A stretch of DNA of 16,240 nt from Cryptobacteroides sp963543835 (lineage in GTDB: Bacteria; Bacteroidota; Bacteroidia; Bacteroidales; UBA932): NCBI GenBank assembly GCA_963543835.1, contig CAUUCY010000042.1:1-16240 (forward strand), written 5' to 3'. The translations under genes were made by a program, and so were the position numbers. Position 1 is the stretch's first letter. The number at the start of each line of letters is the position of its first letter. This document shows positions 1-6,862 of the stretch, in pieces. Below the pieces are notes generated by a model. It made no database searches. It was not told the origin of the DNA and was given only the letters and a program-made list of their open reading frames with translations.

Positions 1-662
1 GCCAGAAGCATGTCGGACAGAATGCGAGCCAAGCGGCCATTGCCATCCTCGAAGGGATGAATACTCACAAACCAGAAATGAGCAATAGCAGAACGAATCA
101 CGCTGCTTACAGATTCTTCTTTGTCAAACCATGTGAGGAACTTTTGCATATCTTCTTCTACACAGTCTGGAGACGGTGCAATATAATGAATTTTCTCACG
201 TCCGAACATTCCGCTGACAATATGCTCCTCGTTGGTGCGGTACTGCCCTATCTCTATCTGGCTTCCTTCGCTAAAGCCAGTTGGGAAGAAAGCGGCTTGC
301 CAAGCACATATTTTCTCTTTACTGAGAGCTTGGTCATAGTGCTGTACTGCATCGAGCATTACGTTGACTACAGAATCAACATAGTGCGATGGTGCTGTAT
401 ATCTCACATTCTCAATCCCCAGCCTTCTGGCAATGGAAGATCGTACCTGGTCCAGGTTCAGCTTAATGCCCTCAATCTCCGAAGAATACACTACGTCGTG
501 AGTCAGGTTCTCTGCCATCGCCCTGAGCTTGCTGTCAAAGCCAAGCGACCCTAATTTTCCATAAAGCAGTCCTTGCTTACGGAATACGACTTCCTGAAGA
601 AGTGAAACCTGAGAGGTGTCCCAACGGAAGTTTGTCCAATCGTTACTTTCGTATATATACAT
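1..662 (-). CDS. Fic family protein with DUF4172-like N-terminus (C-terminus cut by window edge)
   Basis: This reading frame is open from an ATG at 660-662 to the left edge, giving 220 readable residues. I translated it by hand. The N-terminus MYIYESNDWTNFRWD resembles the DUF4172 domain found ahead of Fic domains in Bacteroidota. Residues 60-65 (SSEIEG) fit the class II inhibitory-helix motif (S/T)xxxE(G/N), whose Glu normally blocks productive ATP binding. The catalytic Fic motif HPFEDGNGRLAR starts at His202, with catalytic His, phosphate-binding Asp/Gly/Asn and Arg all present. Fic proteins usually transfer AMP from ATP onto a Ser, Thr or Tyr of a target protein in the cytoplasm; the target here is unknown. 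Only the segment after the motif is missing, so the gene is probably intact beyond the window. The motif makes the family assignment secure. The substrate and the exact modification cannot be told. Confidence 0.93.
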   Translation of the reverse strand, partial: MYIYESNDWTNFRWDTSQVSLLQEVVFRKQGLLYGKLGSLGFDSKLRAMAENLTHDVVYSSEIEGIKLNLDQVRSSIARRLGIENVRYTAPSHYVDSVVNVMLDAVQHYDQALSKEKICAWQAAFFPTGFSEGSQIEIGQYRTNEEHIVSGMFGREKIHYIAPSPDCVEEDMQKFLTWFDKEESVSSVIRSAIAHFWFVSIHPFEDGNGRLARILSDMLL

Positions 663-676
663 AATCTTGTTCTCTG

Positions 677-739
677 TGCGACATAATATGGTCCATAACG
701 TCGCAATTTCTGCGGCAAAGTTATGGAAATAATGTCGCA
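677..739. promoter_or_regulatory. Cluster of three TGCGAC-type operator-like repeats at the Fic promoter
   Basis: TGCGACATAAT lies at 677-687. Inverted partners lie at 695-705 (ATAACGTCGCA) and 729-739 (ATAATGTCGCA). The first two form an imperfect palindrome (677-705) in the presumed untranslated leader; the third sits in the spacer between the two promoter boxes. The promoter box at 716-723 is therefore bracketed by the copies. This is the usual layout of a repressor operator. Which protein binds is not shown; no regulator gene is adjacent inside the window. Confidence 0.45.
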
Positions 740-747
740 TAACCAAA
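716..747 (-). promoter_or_regulatory. Promoter of the Fic gene
   Basis: Read on the minus strand, TTTG (744-747) is followed after 20 bases by TAACTTTG (716-723). This matches the Bacteroidota consensus TTTG-N19-21-TAnnTTTG. Transcription would start near 709, giving a leader of about 47 bases before the ATG at 662. No strong Shine-Dalgarno sequence is visible, which is normal for this phylum. Confidence 0.65.
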
Positions 748-750
748 TAT

Positions 751-759
751 CCCCCCCCC
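751..759. repeat. Homopolymer of nine C
   Basis: Nine consecutive C residues lie just upstream of the TTTG box of the Fic promoter, about 42-50 bases before the presumed transcription start. Runs of this length are prone to slippage. The tract is outside any coding region I can support. Confidence 0.9.
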
Positions 760-1226
760 TAAAATACCGCACATTTTGCGATGTTTTTCCTCGTAAAATG
801 CCGAAATCTGTCAAATTATGTGTCACAAAAATTATATCCCATTTTGCATATTATATTGCCCTTGATATTTCGTGCAAATACCAATTGTTTGTGAGTCAAG
901 CTTTTTCTGTTAAAGGCAAGGGGAAGGGAAACGAGCGCAAAAACAGGGATTTTGAGGAGAAACGGATATCGGGGATGGGAAGAGAGCGCAAAAACAGGGG
1001 ACTTGAGGCTGAAAGGCAGAGAAAAAACGTCACTCGAGTCGAAGTGGAGTCCCCCTGGAGGGCATCCCTTCCTTCGACTTAAACTCAGCGCAAAAAAGGA
1101 GTTTTGAGGAGAAACAGGCATCGGGGAAAGACACCGGGTAGATTTCATGCAGGGAGACCGGACACACAAAGTGAAACACTGCCATGGACTTGCAAGCGTC
1201 AGACAATGCTCATGCAGGGCATAACA
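760..1226. other. Non-coding intergenic region between the Fic promoter and the ppdK terminator
   Basis: I see no convincing gene here. Two overlapping ORFs of about 117-119 codons on opposite strands have low-complexity translations, and the minus-strand one simply repeats the peptide PVFAL because of the DNA repeats below it. The left third (760-900) is AT-rich and holds nothing I recognise. The right part contains the 51-base periodic repeat (935-1138) and a short inverted repeat, AGTCGAAG (1037-1044) with CTTCGACT (1072-1079). Confidence 0.6.
935..1138 (+). repeat. 51-base periodic intergenic repeat, three recognisable units
   Basis: Units start with GCGCAAAAA at 935, 986 and 1088, so the spacings are 51 and 102 (2 x 51) bases. 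The first and third units continue with TTTTGAGGAGAAAC and then a (G/A)TCGGGGA-type segment; the second diverges to CTTGAGGCTGAAAGGCAG. The slot expected at 1037 is filled by unrelated sequence containing an inverted repeat. A related copy in inverted orientation lies at 13357-13447 and keeps the same 51-base period. The function is unknown. The lack of spacers of uniform size argues against CRISPR. Confidence 0.7.
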
Positions 1227-1257
1227 AAGAAAAGGGCGGCTGAAAATTCAGCCCCCC
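1227..1257 (-). terminator. Rho-independent terminator of ppdK
   Basis: The hairpin has arms GGCTGAA (1238-1244) and TTCAGCC (1247-1253) with an AA loop. It is extended by GGG/CCC (1234-1236 with 1255-1257) across one mismatch. Read on the minus strand it is followed by TTTTCTTT. It lies 26 bases past the ppdK stop codon. Confidence 0.8.
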
Positions 1258-1283
1258 TATTCTTTTATGAGCACTTATAAAGA

Positions 1284-4010
1284 TTAAGCGTTCTGAGAGA
1301 TTGCTGCCTGGGCTGCTGCGAGGCGTGCGATAGGCACGCGGTAAGGGGAGCAGCTGACATAGTCGAGACCTATCTTGTTGAAGAACTTGATTGAGTCCGG
1401 ATCACCTCCGTGCTCGCCGCATATACCGCACTTCAGATCAGGGCGTTTTCCGCGACCTGCCTGTATTCCGTGCTCGACAAGCTTGCCGACACCCTTGGTA
1501 TCAATAGTCTGGAAAGGATCGGCGTCGAGAATCTTGTTCCCGAGGTAGTTGCCCATGAAAGTGCCCACGTCATCACGGCTGAAACCGAAAGTCATCTGTG
1601 TGAGGTCATTGGTTCCGAAGCTGAAAAATTCGGCTGTACGCGCCATGCGGTCCGCAGTAAGGGCCGCACGAGGTATCTCTATCATAGTACCGAAATTGTA
1701 CTCGAGGTGTATGCCGTAGTTAGCCTCAACTTCCGCACGTACTTTCTCGCAATGAGCCTTCTGGAATTCGAGCTCACGGGCGGAGATAGTCACAGGAATC
1801 ATAATCTCAGGGTGAGGATTGAAGCCCTCTTTCTTGAGTTCCGCCTGTGCGGTGAAGATTGCGCGGTATTCTGTCTCTGCAATGAGAGGGTAGGTGACGT
1901 GCAGACGCACTCCGCGATGCCCCATCATAGGATTGACTTCATGGAGGCTCTCGCCGCGCTTGTCAATCTCATCCGCGCTGATTCCAAGCTCCGAAGCGAG
2001 CTGCACCCTCTTGTCTTCGCTCTTAGGGACAAATTCGTGGAGAGGCGGGTCAAGGAGGCGGAAGACCACAGGCTTCCCGTCCATAATCTTGAGAGTGCTC
2101 TTGATAGCTGCCTTCATAAACGGCTCAAGCTCATTCAGAGCCGCCTTGCGCTCTTTCTCGGTGTCGCTCATAATCATTTTGCGAAGCTTTGAGAGAGGAG
2201 TTTCGCTGTTCTTTCCGTAGAACATGTGCTCTATACGGAAAAGACCTATGCCCTCCGCTCCGAAGCTGAGAGCCTTTGCGGCATCTTCCGGAGTGTCGGC
2301 ATTAGTACGTATGCCAAGCTTGCGGAATTTGTCCACTATCTTCATGAAACTTACGAAAGTAGGATTCTCGGAAGCGTCCATTGTCGCGATTTTAGTGCAA
2401 TATACATAACCCTTTGCACCGTTGAGAGAAATCCAGTCGCCCTCTTTGAATGTTTCGCTGCGTCCTTCAAATGAAACCGTCTTTTTGTCGAAATCAATTT
2501 TCATGGACTCGCAGCCGACTATACAGCACTTACCCCAACCGCGGGCGACGAGAGCCGCATGCGAGGTCATACCGCCACGGGTGGTGAGTATACCTGAAGC
2601 TGCACGCATACCCTCAATATCCTCAGGAGAGGTCTCTTCACGTATGAGTATGGTGTCTTTGCCTGCAGCGCGGGCTTCCATGGCCGCCTCGGAGGTGAAT
2701 ACGATAGTTCCTACCGCTCCTCCCGGCGATGCAGGGAGACCCTTTGCGAATACCTCAGCTTTTTTTTCCGAAGCAGGGTCGAGTATTGGATGAAGGATTT
2801 CATCAAGCTGAGCGGGAGAAACTCTCATCACTGCAGTCTTTTCGTCGATCATACCCTCCCCAAGCATGTCCATAGCCATCTGGAGGGCGGCGAGGCCCGT
2901 ACGCTTGCCCACACGGCACTGAAGCATATAGAGTTTCTTGTCCTGGATTGTGAACTCTATGTCCTGCATATCGTGGAAGTGCTCTTCAAGACGCTTGCGT
3001 ATATCGTTGAGCTCGTTATAGACCTCAGGCATAGCCTTTTCCAAAGACTGAAGATTCTTGTTGTGCTCGTTTTTAGTGGACTCGTTGAGAGGATTAGGGG
3101 TGCGTATGCCTGCAACCACATCCTCGCCCTGAGCATTGATGAGCCACTCGCCGTAGAACTTGTTTTCTCCGTTTGCAGGATTGCGTGAGAAAGCAACGCC
3201 TGTCGCCGAAGTCTCACCCATATTTCCGAATACCATTGACTGTACATTCACGGCTGTGCCCCAATCATCCGGTATTCTCTCGATACGGCGGTATGCGATT
3301 GCGCGCTTGCCGTTCCAAGACTTGAACACGCCGCCTATCGAGCCCCAGAGCTGGGCCTCTGCGGTGTCGGGGAAATCCACGCCAAGAACTTCCTTGACGC
3401 GCAGTTTGAACTTGTCGCAAAGCTCTTTAAGTTCTTCCGCGGTGATTTCGGTATCGAGTTTATAACCCTTTGCCGCCTTCACTTCAAACATCATGCGATC
3501 CAGCTGCTGGCGTATGCTCTGGCCGTCTGCAGGCTCTATTCCCTCTGCCTTTTCCATTACGACATCTGAATACATCATAATGAGGCGGCGGTAAGCGTCA
3601 TATACGAAGCGAGGGTTGCCCGTCTTTTTTATCATGCCCGGAATGGTGGCGGAGCAAAGCCCGATATTGAGTATTGTATCCATCATGCCCGGCATCGAGC
3701 TGCGGGCACCTGAGCGGCAACTCACAAGAAGGGGGTTATCTACACCCCCGAATTTGCTCCCCATCACCTTTTCGGTGGCCTCAAGAGCTTCGGCAACTTC
3801 CTTTTTCAACTCGTCGGTAAAACCGCCTCCGAGCGCATAATATTCGGCACAGCATTCTGTTGTGATTGTAAAACCTGCGGGAACAGGCATCCCGAGCCTG
3901 CTCATTTCAGCGAGATTGGCACCCTTGCCTCCCAAAAGCTCTCGCATAGTTCCATCGCCCTCGGCAGTCTTACCACCGAAACGATAAACTCTTTTCTTAT
4001 TATCTACCAT
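1284..4010 (-). CDS. ppdK: Pyruvate, phosphate dikinase
   Basis: The 908-residue product matches the usual length (about 870-910) of pyruvate phosphate dikinase. This cytoplasmic enzyme reversibly converts pyruvate, ATP and phosphate to phosphoenolpyruvate, AMP and pyrophosphate. Domain order is canonical. The N-terminal ATP-grasp domain begins near GGKGANLAEM and includes the loop SGARSSMPGMMDTILN. The swivelling phosphohistidine domain carries TRGGMTSHAALVARGWG, with the phosphorylated His at about residue 484. The C-terminal PEP/pyruvate barrel includes GIGLFRIEHMF, SFGTNDLTQMTFGFSRDD and CGICGEHGGD, with the catalytic Cys at about 864. The ATG at 4008-4010 gives the standard N-terminus VYRFGGKTAEGDGTMRELLGGKGANL. 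The gene is monocistronic, with its own promoter and terminator. In anaerobic Bacteroidales such enzymes link glycolysis and gluconeogenesis using pyrophosphate energy; the direction in this organism is not shown. No separate regulatory kinase gene is adjacent. Confidence 0.98.
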   Translation of the reverse strand: MVDNKKRVYRFGGKTAEGDGTMRELLGGKGANLAEMSRLGMPVPAGFTITTECCAEYYALGGGFTDELKKEVAEALEATEKVMGSKFGGVDNPLLVSCRSGARSSMPGMMDTILNIGLCSATIPGMIKKTGNPRFVYDAYRRLIMMYSDVVMEKAEGIEPADGQSIRQQLDRMMFEVKAAKGYKLDTEITAEELKELCDKFKLRVKEVLGVDFPDTAEAQLWGSIGGVFKSWNGKRAIAYRRIERIPDDWGTAVNVQSMVFGNMGETSATGVAFSRNPANGENKFYGEWLINAQGEDVVAGIRTPNPLNESTKNEHNKNLQSLEKAMPEVYNELNDIRKRLEEHFHDMQDIEFTIQDKKLYMLQCRVGKRTGLAALQMAMDMLGEGMIDEKTAVMRVSPAQLDEILHPILDPASEKKAEVFAKGLPASPGGAVGTIVFTSEAAMEARAAGKDTILIREETSPEDIEGMRAASGILTTRGGMTSHAALVARGWGKCCIVGCESMKIDFDKKTVSFEGRSETFKEGDWISLNGAKGYVYCTKIATMDASENPTFVSFMKIVDKFRKLGIRTNADTPEDAAKALSFGAEGIGLFRIEHMFYGKNSETPLSKLRKMIMSDTEKERKAALNELEPFMKAAIKSTLKIMDGKPVVFRLLDPPLHEFVPKSEDKRVQLASELGISADEIDKRGESLHEVNPMMGHRGVRLHVTYPLIAETEYRAIFTAQAELKKEGFNPHPEIMIPVTISARELEFQKAHCEKVRAEVEANYGIHLEYNFGTMIEIPRAALTADRMARTAEFFSFGTNDLTQMTFGFSRDDVGTFMGNYLGNKILDADPFQTIDTKGVGKLVEHGIQAGRGKRPDLKCGICGEHGGDPDSIKFFNKIGLDYVSCSPYRVPIARLAAAQAAISQNA

Positions 4011-4065
4011 TTTATATTATTTAATTACTTTTTCAGAAAGAATCATGCAAAACGCAAACAGGTCG

Positions 4066-4096
4066 CGAATTTACAATAAAAAAACACCACCTCAAA
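4066..4096 (-). promoter_or_regulatory. Promoter of ppdK
   Basis: On the minus strand TTTG (4093-4096) is followed by exactly 19 bases and TAAATTCG (4066-4073), one base off the TAnnTTTG consensus. Transcription would begin near 4059, about 49 bases before the ppdK start codon. Confidence 0.6.
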
Positions 4097-4099
4097 ATA

Positions 4100-4107
4100 T
4101 ACCTTTG
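4100..4107 (+). promoter_or_regulatory. TACCTTTG -7 box for the divergent plus-strand gene
   Basis: TACCTTTG is a perfect match to the Bacteroidota -7 element and would start transcription near 4114, about 46 bases before the ATG at 4160. The position of the matching -33 box (4077-4080) reads TAAA, so this half is poor. It lies within the spacer of the ppdK promoter, so the two divergent promoters overlap. Confidence 0.5.
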
Positions 4108-4159
4108 CAAATACAACAATTTATACGTAAGTTTGGTGTTTGAAATTACAACCAATTCT

Positions 4160-5107
4160 ATGCCAGAAGCACTGCTCAGCAGATATATTATTGACGGGAC
4201 GGCACAGGACTTCACACCTGCGGAAATGCTCGACGAATGTATGGACTTGCCAAAGCGGTCCAGGGAGTCGGGAGAGGAAATAGTCGATGAATCGCTCGAC
4301 CCTGACATTTCCGTCCCGAAATTCAAGAGAAGCTCCCCCGATGAGATTTCTGCGGAATATCCTGAAGCAACGACAAAGAGAATAATAGCCTCTGCACTGA
4401 TTGACGAGATATGGAGGGACGGGAAATTCAGCTTTGAAGAACTTTCCCTCGCCCTGAAATGGCATTCCCCAAATCCGGGAGTCATAGGCGAAATGGCGGC
4501 TTTTTACGCCTCAAGCCAGGCGGCGGCAGATTATATAGGAAGTCTCGGCATCAATCTCACCGACTATTCTCTCGAAAACGCAGAGGACAGGAAACTGGAA
4601 GTGAAAGTGCATGGAGGCAGAGGGGATTTCTCTTGTCAGGACAAGGCGAAGACAGGATTTGACGATTCATGGATAATCTATCTTCCTTTCGACACCTGTG
4701 ATTTCAGGAGCGCACCGCAAATAGTAGATGCGGATTATTTTCTCGATTGTTTCGAGCTTGTGCGTGAACTTGTGGAGGACAAAGTTGTAATTGCAGGCAG
4801 GACAGTGGGTGCAGGAGGGCTTCGCAGCGCTCTCGAAAAGTTCTGCCTCGGGAAATACTCGATAGGCGGAATACTCGGCGCCTACCCCAGATGCAGCAAA
4901 GAAGAAATACTCGGGAGCGAAGTTCCGGGTGCGTTGATACAGATAGCGGACGCTGATTTTGATTATATCGATGCAGAGTTTCTGCTCCAGGATGTCGCCT
5001 ACTACCCTTTGGGACATCCGTCCGAGGCAGAATTGGAAATAGAAGACCGGAAGACTCCGCATATTTCCATGATTCTCGACTCGCTTTTCAAGTCAGCTTC
5101 GCAGTGA
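4160..5107 (+). CDS. Conserved-type protein of unknown function, possibly a degenerate PurL/PurM C-terminal (AIR synthase-like) fold
   Basis: The product has 315 residues from the ATG at 4160. The frame is open to a TTG at 4133, but the ATG gives a normal start and a leader of sensible length. There is no signal peptide and no membrane segment, so it is probably cytoplasmic. I do not recognise it by name. The C-terminal half follows the order of the AIR-synthase C-terminal domain. It has a segment like the 'P..D..., ...L..LV.' helix of PurL (about 180-208). It then has TVGAGGLRSALEKFC (215-229), where PurL has DVSDGGLxxALAE, and finally EVPGALIQI (254-262), where PurL has SxPGRxLxxV, followed by a short strand ending YYPLG. 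The Ser-Asp of the SDGG motif is replaced by Gly-Ala, so ordinary catalysis is unlikely. The N-terminal 110 residues are acidic and helix-like. It precedes folC by 59 bases on the same strand. The fold assignment is an inference from motif order only. Confidence 0.8.
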   Translation: MPEALLSRYIIDGTAQDFTPAEMLDECMDLPKRSRESGEEIVDESLDPDISVPKFKRSSPDEISAEYPEATTKRIIASALIDEIWRDGKFSFEELSLALKWHSPNPGVIGEMAAFYASSQAAADYIGSLGINLTDYSLENAEDRKLEVKVHGGRGDFSCQDKAKTGFDDSWIIYLPFDTCDFRSAPQIVDADYFLDCFELVRELVEDKVVIAGRTVGAGGLRSALEKFCLGKYSIGGILGAYPRCSKEEILGSEVPGALIQIADADFDYIDAEFLLQDVAYYPLGHPSEAELEIEDRKTPHISMILDSLFKSASQ

Positions 5108-5166
5108 AACCCTTTCCCGACACGGACGGGCGAGTTCCGCGGGCGGCTCAGTAATGTTTCGGAATA

Positions 5167-6483
5167 ATGCAGTACAGCGAAGAAAAATACAGGAAAACGC
5201 TGGAGGGAATCTTTAACAGGTTCCCTTCTGTACAAAAAGACGGTTTCAGCGCAGGTGCATATAAGCCCGGCCTGGAAAGGATGTTTGCTTTTGACGGATT
5301 GCTGGGCAGTCCGTCAAAGAAAGTGAAATTCGTGCACGTGGCAGGCACCAACGGGAAAGGGTCTGTGGCTTCTATGATTGCCGCAGGAATCGCAGCTTCT
5401 GGTCCAAGGGTCGGGTTATACACCTCTCCGCACCTGCGGGATTTCAGAGAGAGGATAAAGGCAGTCGGAAGCGAGGGCTTCGAGATGATTTCAAAAGAGG
5501 AGGTTTTCAATTTTCTATCAGAATGGAGGGATACTTTCGAGAGATTGGACCTTAGTTTTTTTGAGATAACCACAGGAATGGCTCTCTGGTGGTTTGCAAA
5601 GAAAAAATTGGATTATGCCGTCATTGAAGTAGGTCTGGGTGGAAGACTGGACAGCACCAATATAATAAGACCGGAGCTTTCCGTCATAACTTCCATAGGT
5701 CTGGACCATTGTGCCCTGCTGGGGAATACGAGGGCGGAGATTGCCCGGGAAAAAGCGGGGATTTTCAAACGCGGAGTACCCGCGCTTGTGGGTACAAGGG
5801 ATTCCGAAACAGCCTGCGTATTTGAAAAGACTGCCGGGGAGTCGGGAGCTTTTCTGCACTTTGCCAACGATGTTCCCCTGCCAGATGCTTCGGAGCTTGA
5901 CCTTGGCGGACCTTGTCAGGACGAAAATTTGCGCACCGCTTGCTGCGCGCTGAATCTGCTCGGGATTGACTGCTCTTCACCGCAAATCGCAGCGGCATTG
6001 AAGCGTGCAGCGGCTCTTACCGGCCTGCACGGGAGATGGGAGAGGCTAAGCTTGCGACCCGAAATAATCTGCGACATCGGGCATAACCCGCCCGCGCTCG
6101 CAAACAATTTCGCCCGCCTTTGCAGAGAGAAGCGTCCTCTTGTCATAGTATTCGGAGTGATGGCAGACAAGGATATTTCGGGAATTATTCCGCTTATGCC
6201 CGGGATGGGGCTTAACGTGGCAAAAAATGGCGTGCATTATATATTCTGCACGCCTGACACCCCCCGCGCCCTGCCTGCAGAAACGCTTGACAAGAAATTT
6301 TCGCAGGCGCTGGACAGTGTTTACGGACAGGGTCGGGCGGAGCGAATCCCCACTCATGAAGTCGTGGAAAGCGTTTCCGAGGCTCTTTCCCGCGCACAGG
6401 AGCTCTCCACCCCCGACAACCTGATCTACATTGGCGGCAGCACCTTCGTACTGTCGGAAATTCCCGACAAATTCAATCAATGA
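5167..6483 (+). CDS. folC: Folylpolyglutamate synthase / dihydrofolate synthase
   Basis: The 438-residue product has the normal FolC length. FolC adds glutamate to dihydropteroate (making dihydrofolate) and further glutamates to folates, using ATP, in the cytoplasm. It shows the Mur-ligase-type P-loop GTNGKGS at residues 60-66, TSPHLRDFRERIK (about 86-98) for pterin binding, and EVGLGGRLDSTN from Glu154 for magnesium and ATP. SIGLDHCALLGNTRAEIAREKAGIFKRGVPALVG is a typical family block, HGRWERL follows, and the C-terminal domain has DIGHNP from Asp303 followed by VFGVMADKD. Whether it has both activities or only the polyglutamylation step cannot be decided from this sequence. It starts 59 bases after the stop of the upstream unassigned gene, so the two may be cotranscribed. 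No terminator hairpin with a T-run is visible after its stop. Confidence 0.96.
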   Translation: MQYSEEKYRKTLEGIFNRFPSVQKDGFSAGAYKPGLERMFAFDGLLGSPSKKVKFVHVAGTNGKGSVASMIAAGIAASGPRVGLYTSPHLRDFRERIKAVGSEGFEMISKEEVFNFLSEWRDTFERLDLSFFEITTGMALWWFAKKKLDYAVIEVGLGGRLDSTNIIRPELSVITSIGLDHCALLGNTRAEIAREKAGIFKRGVPALVGTRDSETACVFEKTAGESGAFLHFANDVPLPDASELDLGGPCQDENLRTACCALNLLGIDCSSPQIAAALKRAAALTGLHGRWERLSLRPEIICDIGHNPPALANNFARLCREKRPLVIVFGVMADKDISGIIPLMPGMGLNVAKNGVHYIFCTPDTPRALPAETLDKKFSQALDSVYGQGRAERIPTHEVVESVSEALSRAQELSTPDNLIYIGGSTFVLSEIPDKFNQ

Positions 6484-6669
6484 TAGCATAGAGCCCGTAA
6501 AAGAGAATATTTCTGCCGTTGCGGTCAGAGCCGGCATCTCACCATCCCGCGGCTATACTTTGTCCTGTCCGCGCAGCCGGGGTAAATATGTATCTGCATC
6601 CCATTGACAGCACCCTCCCAAAGCAGAAATTGGTTTTTTGTAAAAACCTGCAAATATTTATTAAAAAAG
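6484..6669. other. Short intergenic spacer between folC and the tRNA promoter
   Basis: I see no gene here. A small ORF running through the tRNA gene is not credible. The stretch 6630-6690 is AT-rich, as expected upstream of a strong promoter. Confidence 0.6.
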
Positions 6670-6700
6670 TTTGCAGAATTAAAATTTTGCGCTACCTTTG
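6670..6700 (+). promoter_or_regulatory. Promoter of the tRNA-Val gene
   Basis: TTTG (6670-6673), 19 bases, then TACCTTTG (6693-6700) is a perfect match to the Bacteroidota sigma-A consensus. Transcription would start near 6707, leaving a leader of about 34 bases before the mature tRNA 5' end. It is the best promoter in the window and supports the taxonomic assignment. Confidence 0.85.
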
Positions 6701-6740
6701 CAATCCCGTTCGGAGAGCGAACGGCAGATCTTTAAAGCTC

Positions 6741-6815
6741 GGGAGCTTAGCTCAGTTGGTTCAGAGCGTCTGCCTTACAAGCAGAGGGTCGGGGGTTCGA
6801 CTCCCTCAGCTCCCA
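6741..6815 (+). tRNA. tRNA-Val, anticodon UAC
   Basis: The full cloverleaf can be drawn. The acceptor stem GGGAGCT pairs perfectly with AGCTCCC (6808-6814), with discriminator A6815. The D arm is GCTC/GAGC. The anticodon stem TCTGC/GCAGA encloses the loop CTTACAA, with TAC at 6776-6778. The T arm GGGGG/CCCTC encloses TTCGACT. The 3' CCA is not encoded (ACT follows), so it must be added after transcription. The anticodon UAC reads GUA and, by wobble, other valine codons. Confidence 0.97.
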
Positions 6816-6820
6816 CTACA

Positions 6821-6848
6821 AAGCCGGTCAGTATGATCGGCTTTTTTT
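6821..6848 (+). terminator. Rho-independent terminator after tRNA-Val
   Basis: A nine-pair stem, AAGCCGGTC (6821-6829) with GATCGGCTT (6835-6843), contains one G-U pair and a five-base loop. It runs into seven T (6842-6848). It begins five bases after the tRNA discriminator base and ends only 14 bases before the next start codon. Confidence 0.88.
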
Positions 6849-6862
6849 ACTTAAACTAAAAT

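Noticed and set aside
57..554. 165-codon plus-strand ORF
   Set aside because: It is the antisense shadow of the Fic gene, whose minus-strand translation contains the full Fic motif.
723..1082. 119-codon plus-strand ORF
   Set aside because: It runs through the Fic promoter and the poly-C tract into the repeat, and its translation is low-complexity Lys/Arg/Glu.
935..1138. CRISPR array
   Set aside because: Units are long and degenerate, there are no uniform unique spacers, and no cas genes are in the window.
816..1169. 117-codon minus-strand ORF with repeated PVFAL peptides
   Set aside because: The peptide repeats are translations of the 51-base DNA repeat; composition is poor and no promoter or homology is evident.
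1410..2192. 260-codon plus-strand ORF
   Set aside because: It is antisense to the conserved C-terminal barrel of pyruvate phosphate dikinase.
4133..4159. TTG start nine codons upstream for the PurL-like gene
   Set aside because: A rare start codon that lies only 19 bases from the presumed transcription start; the ATG at 4160 is more plausible.
6519..6836. 105-codon plus-strand ORF
   Set aside because: It reads through the tRNA promoter and the tRNA-Val gene.
6741..6848. tRNA-Val as an attachment site for an integrated element
   Set aside because: No integrase gene and no repeated tRNA 3' end could be seen in the window.
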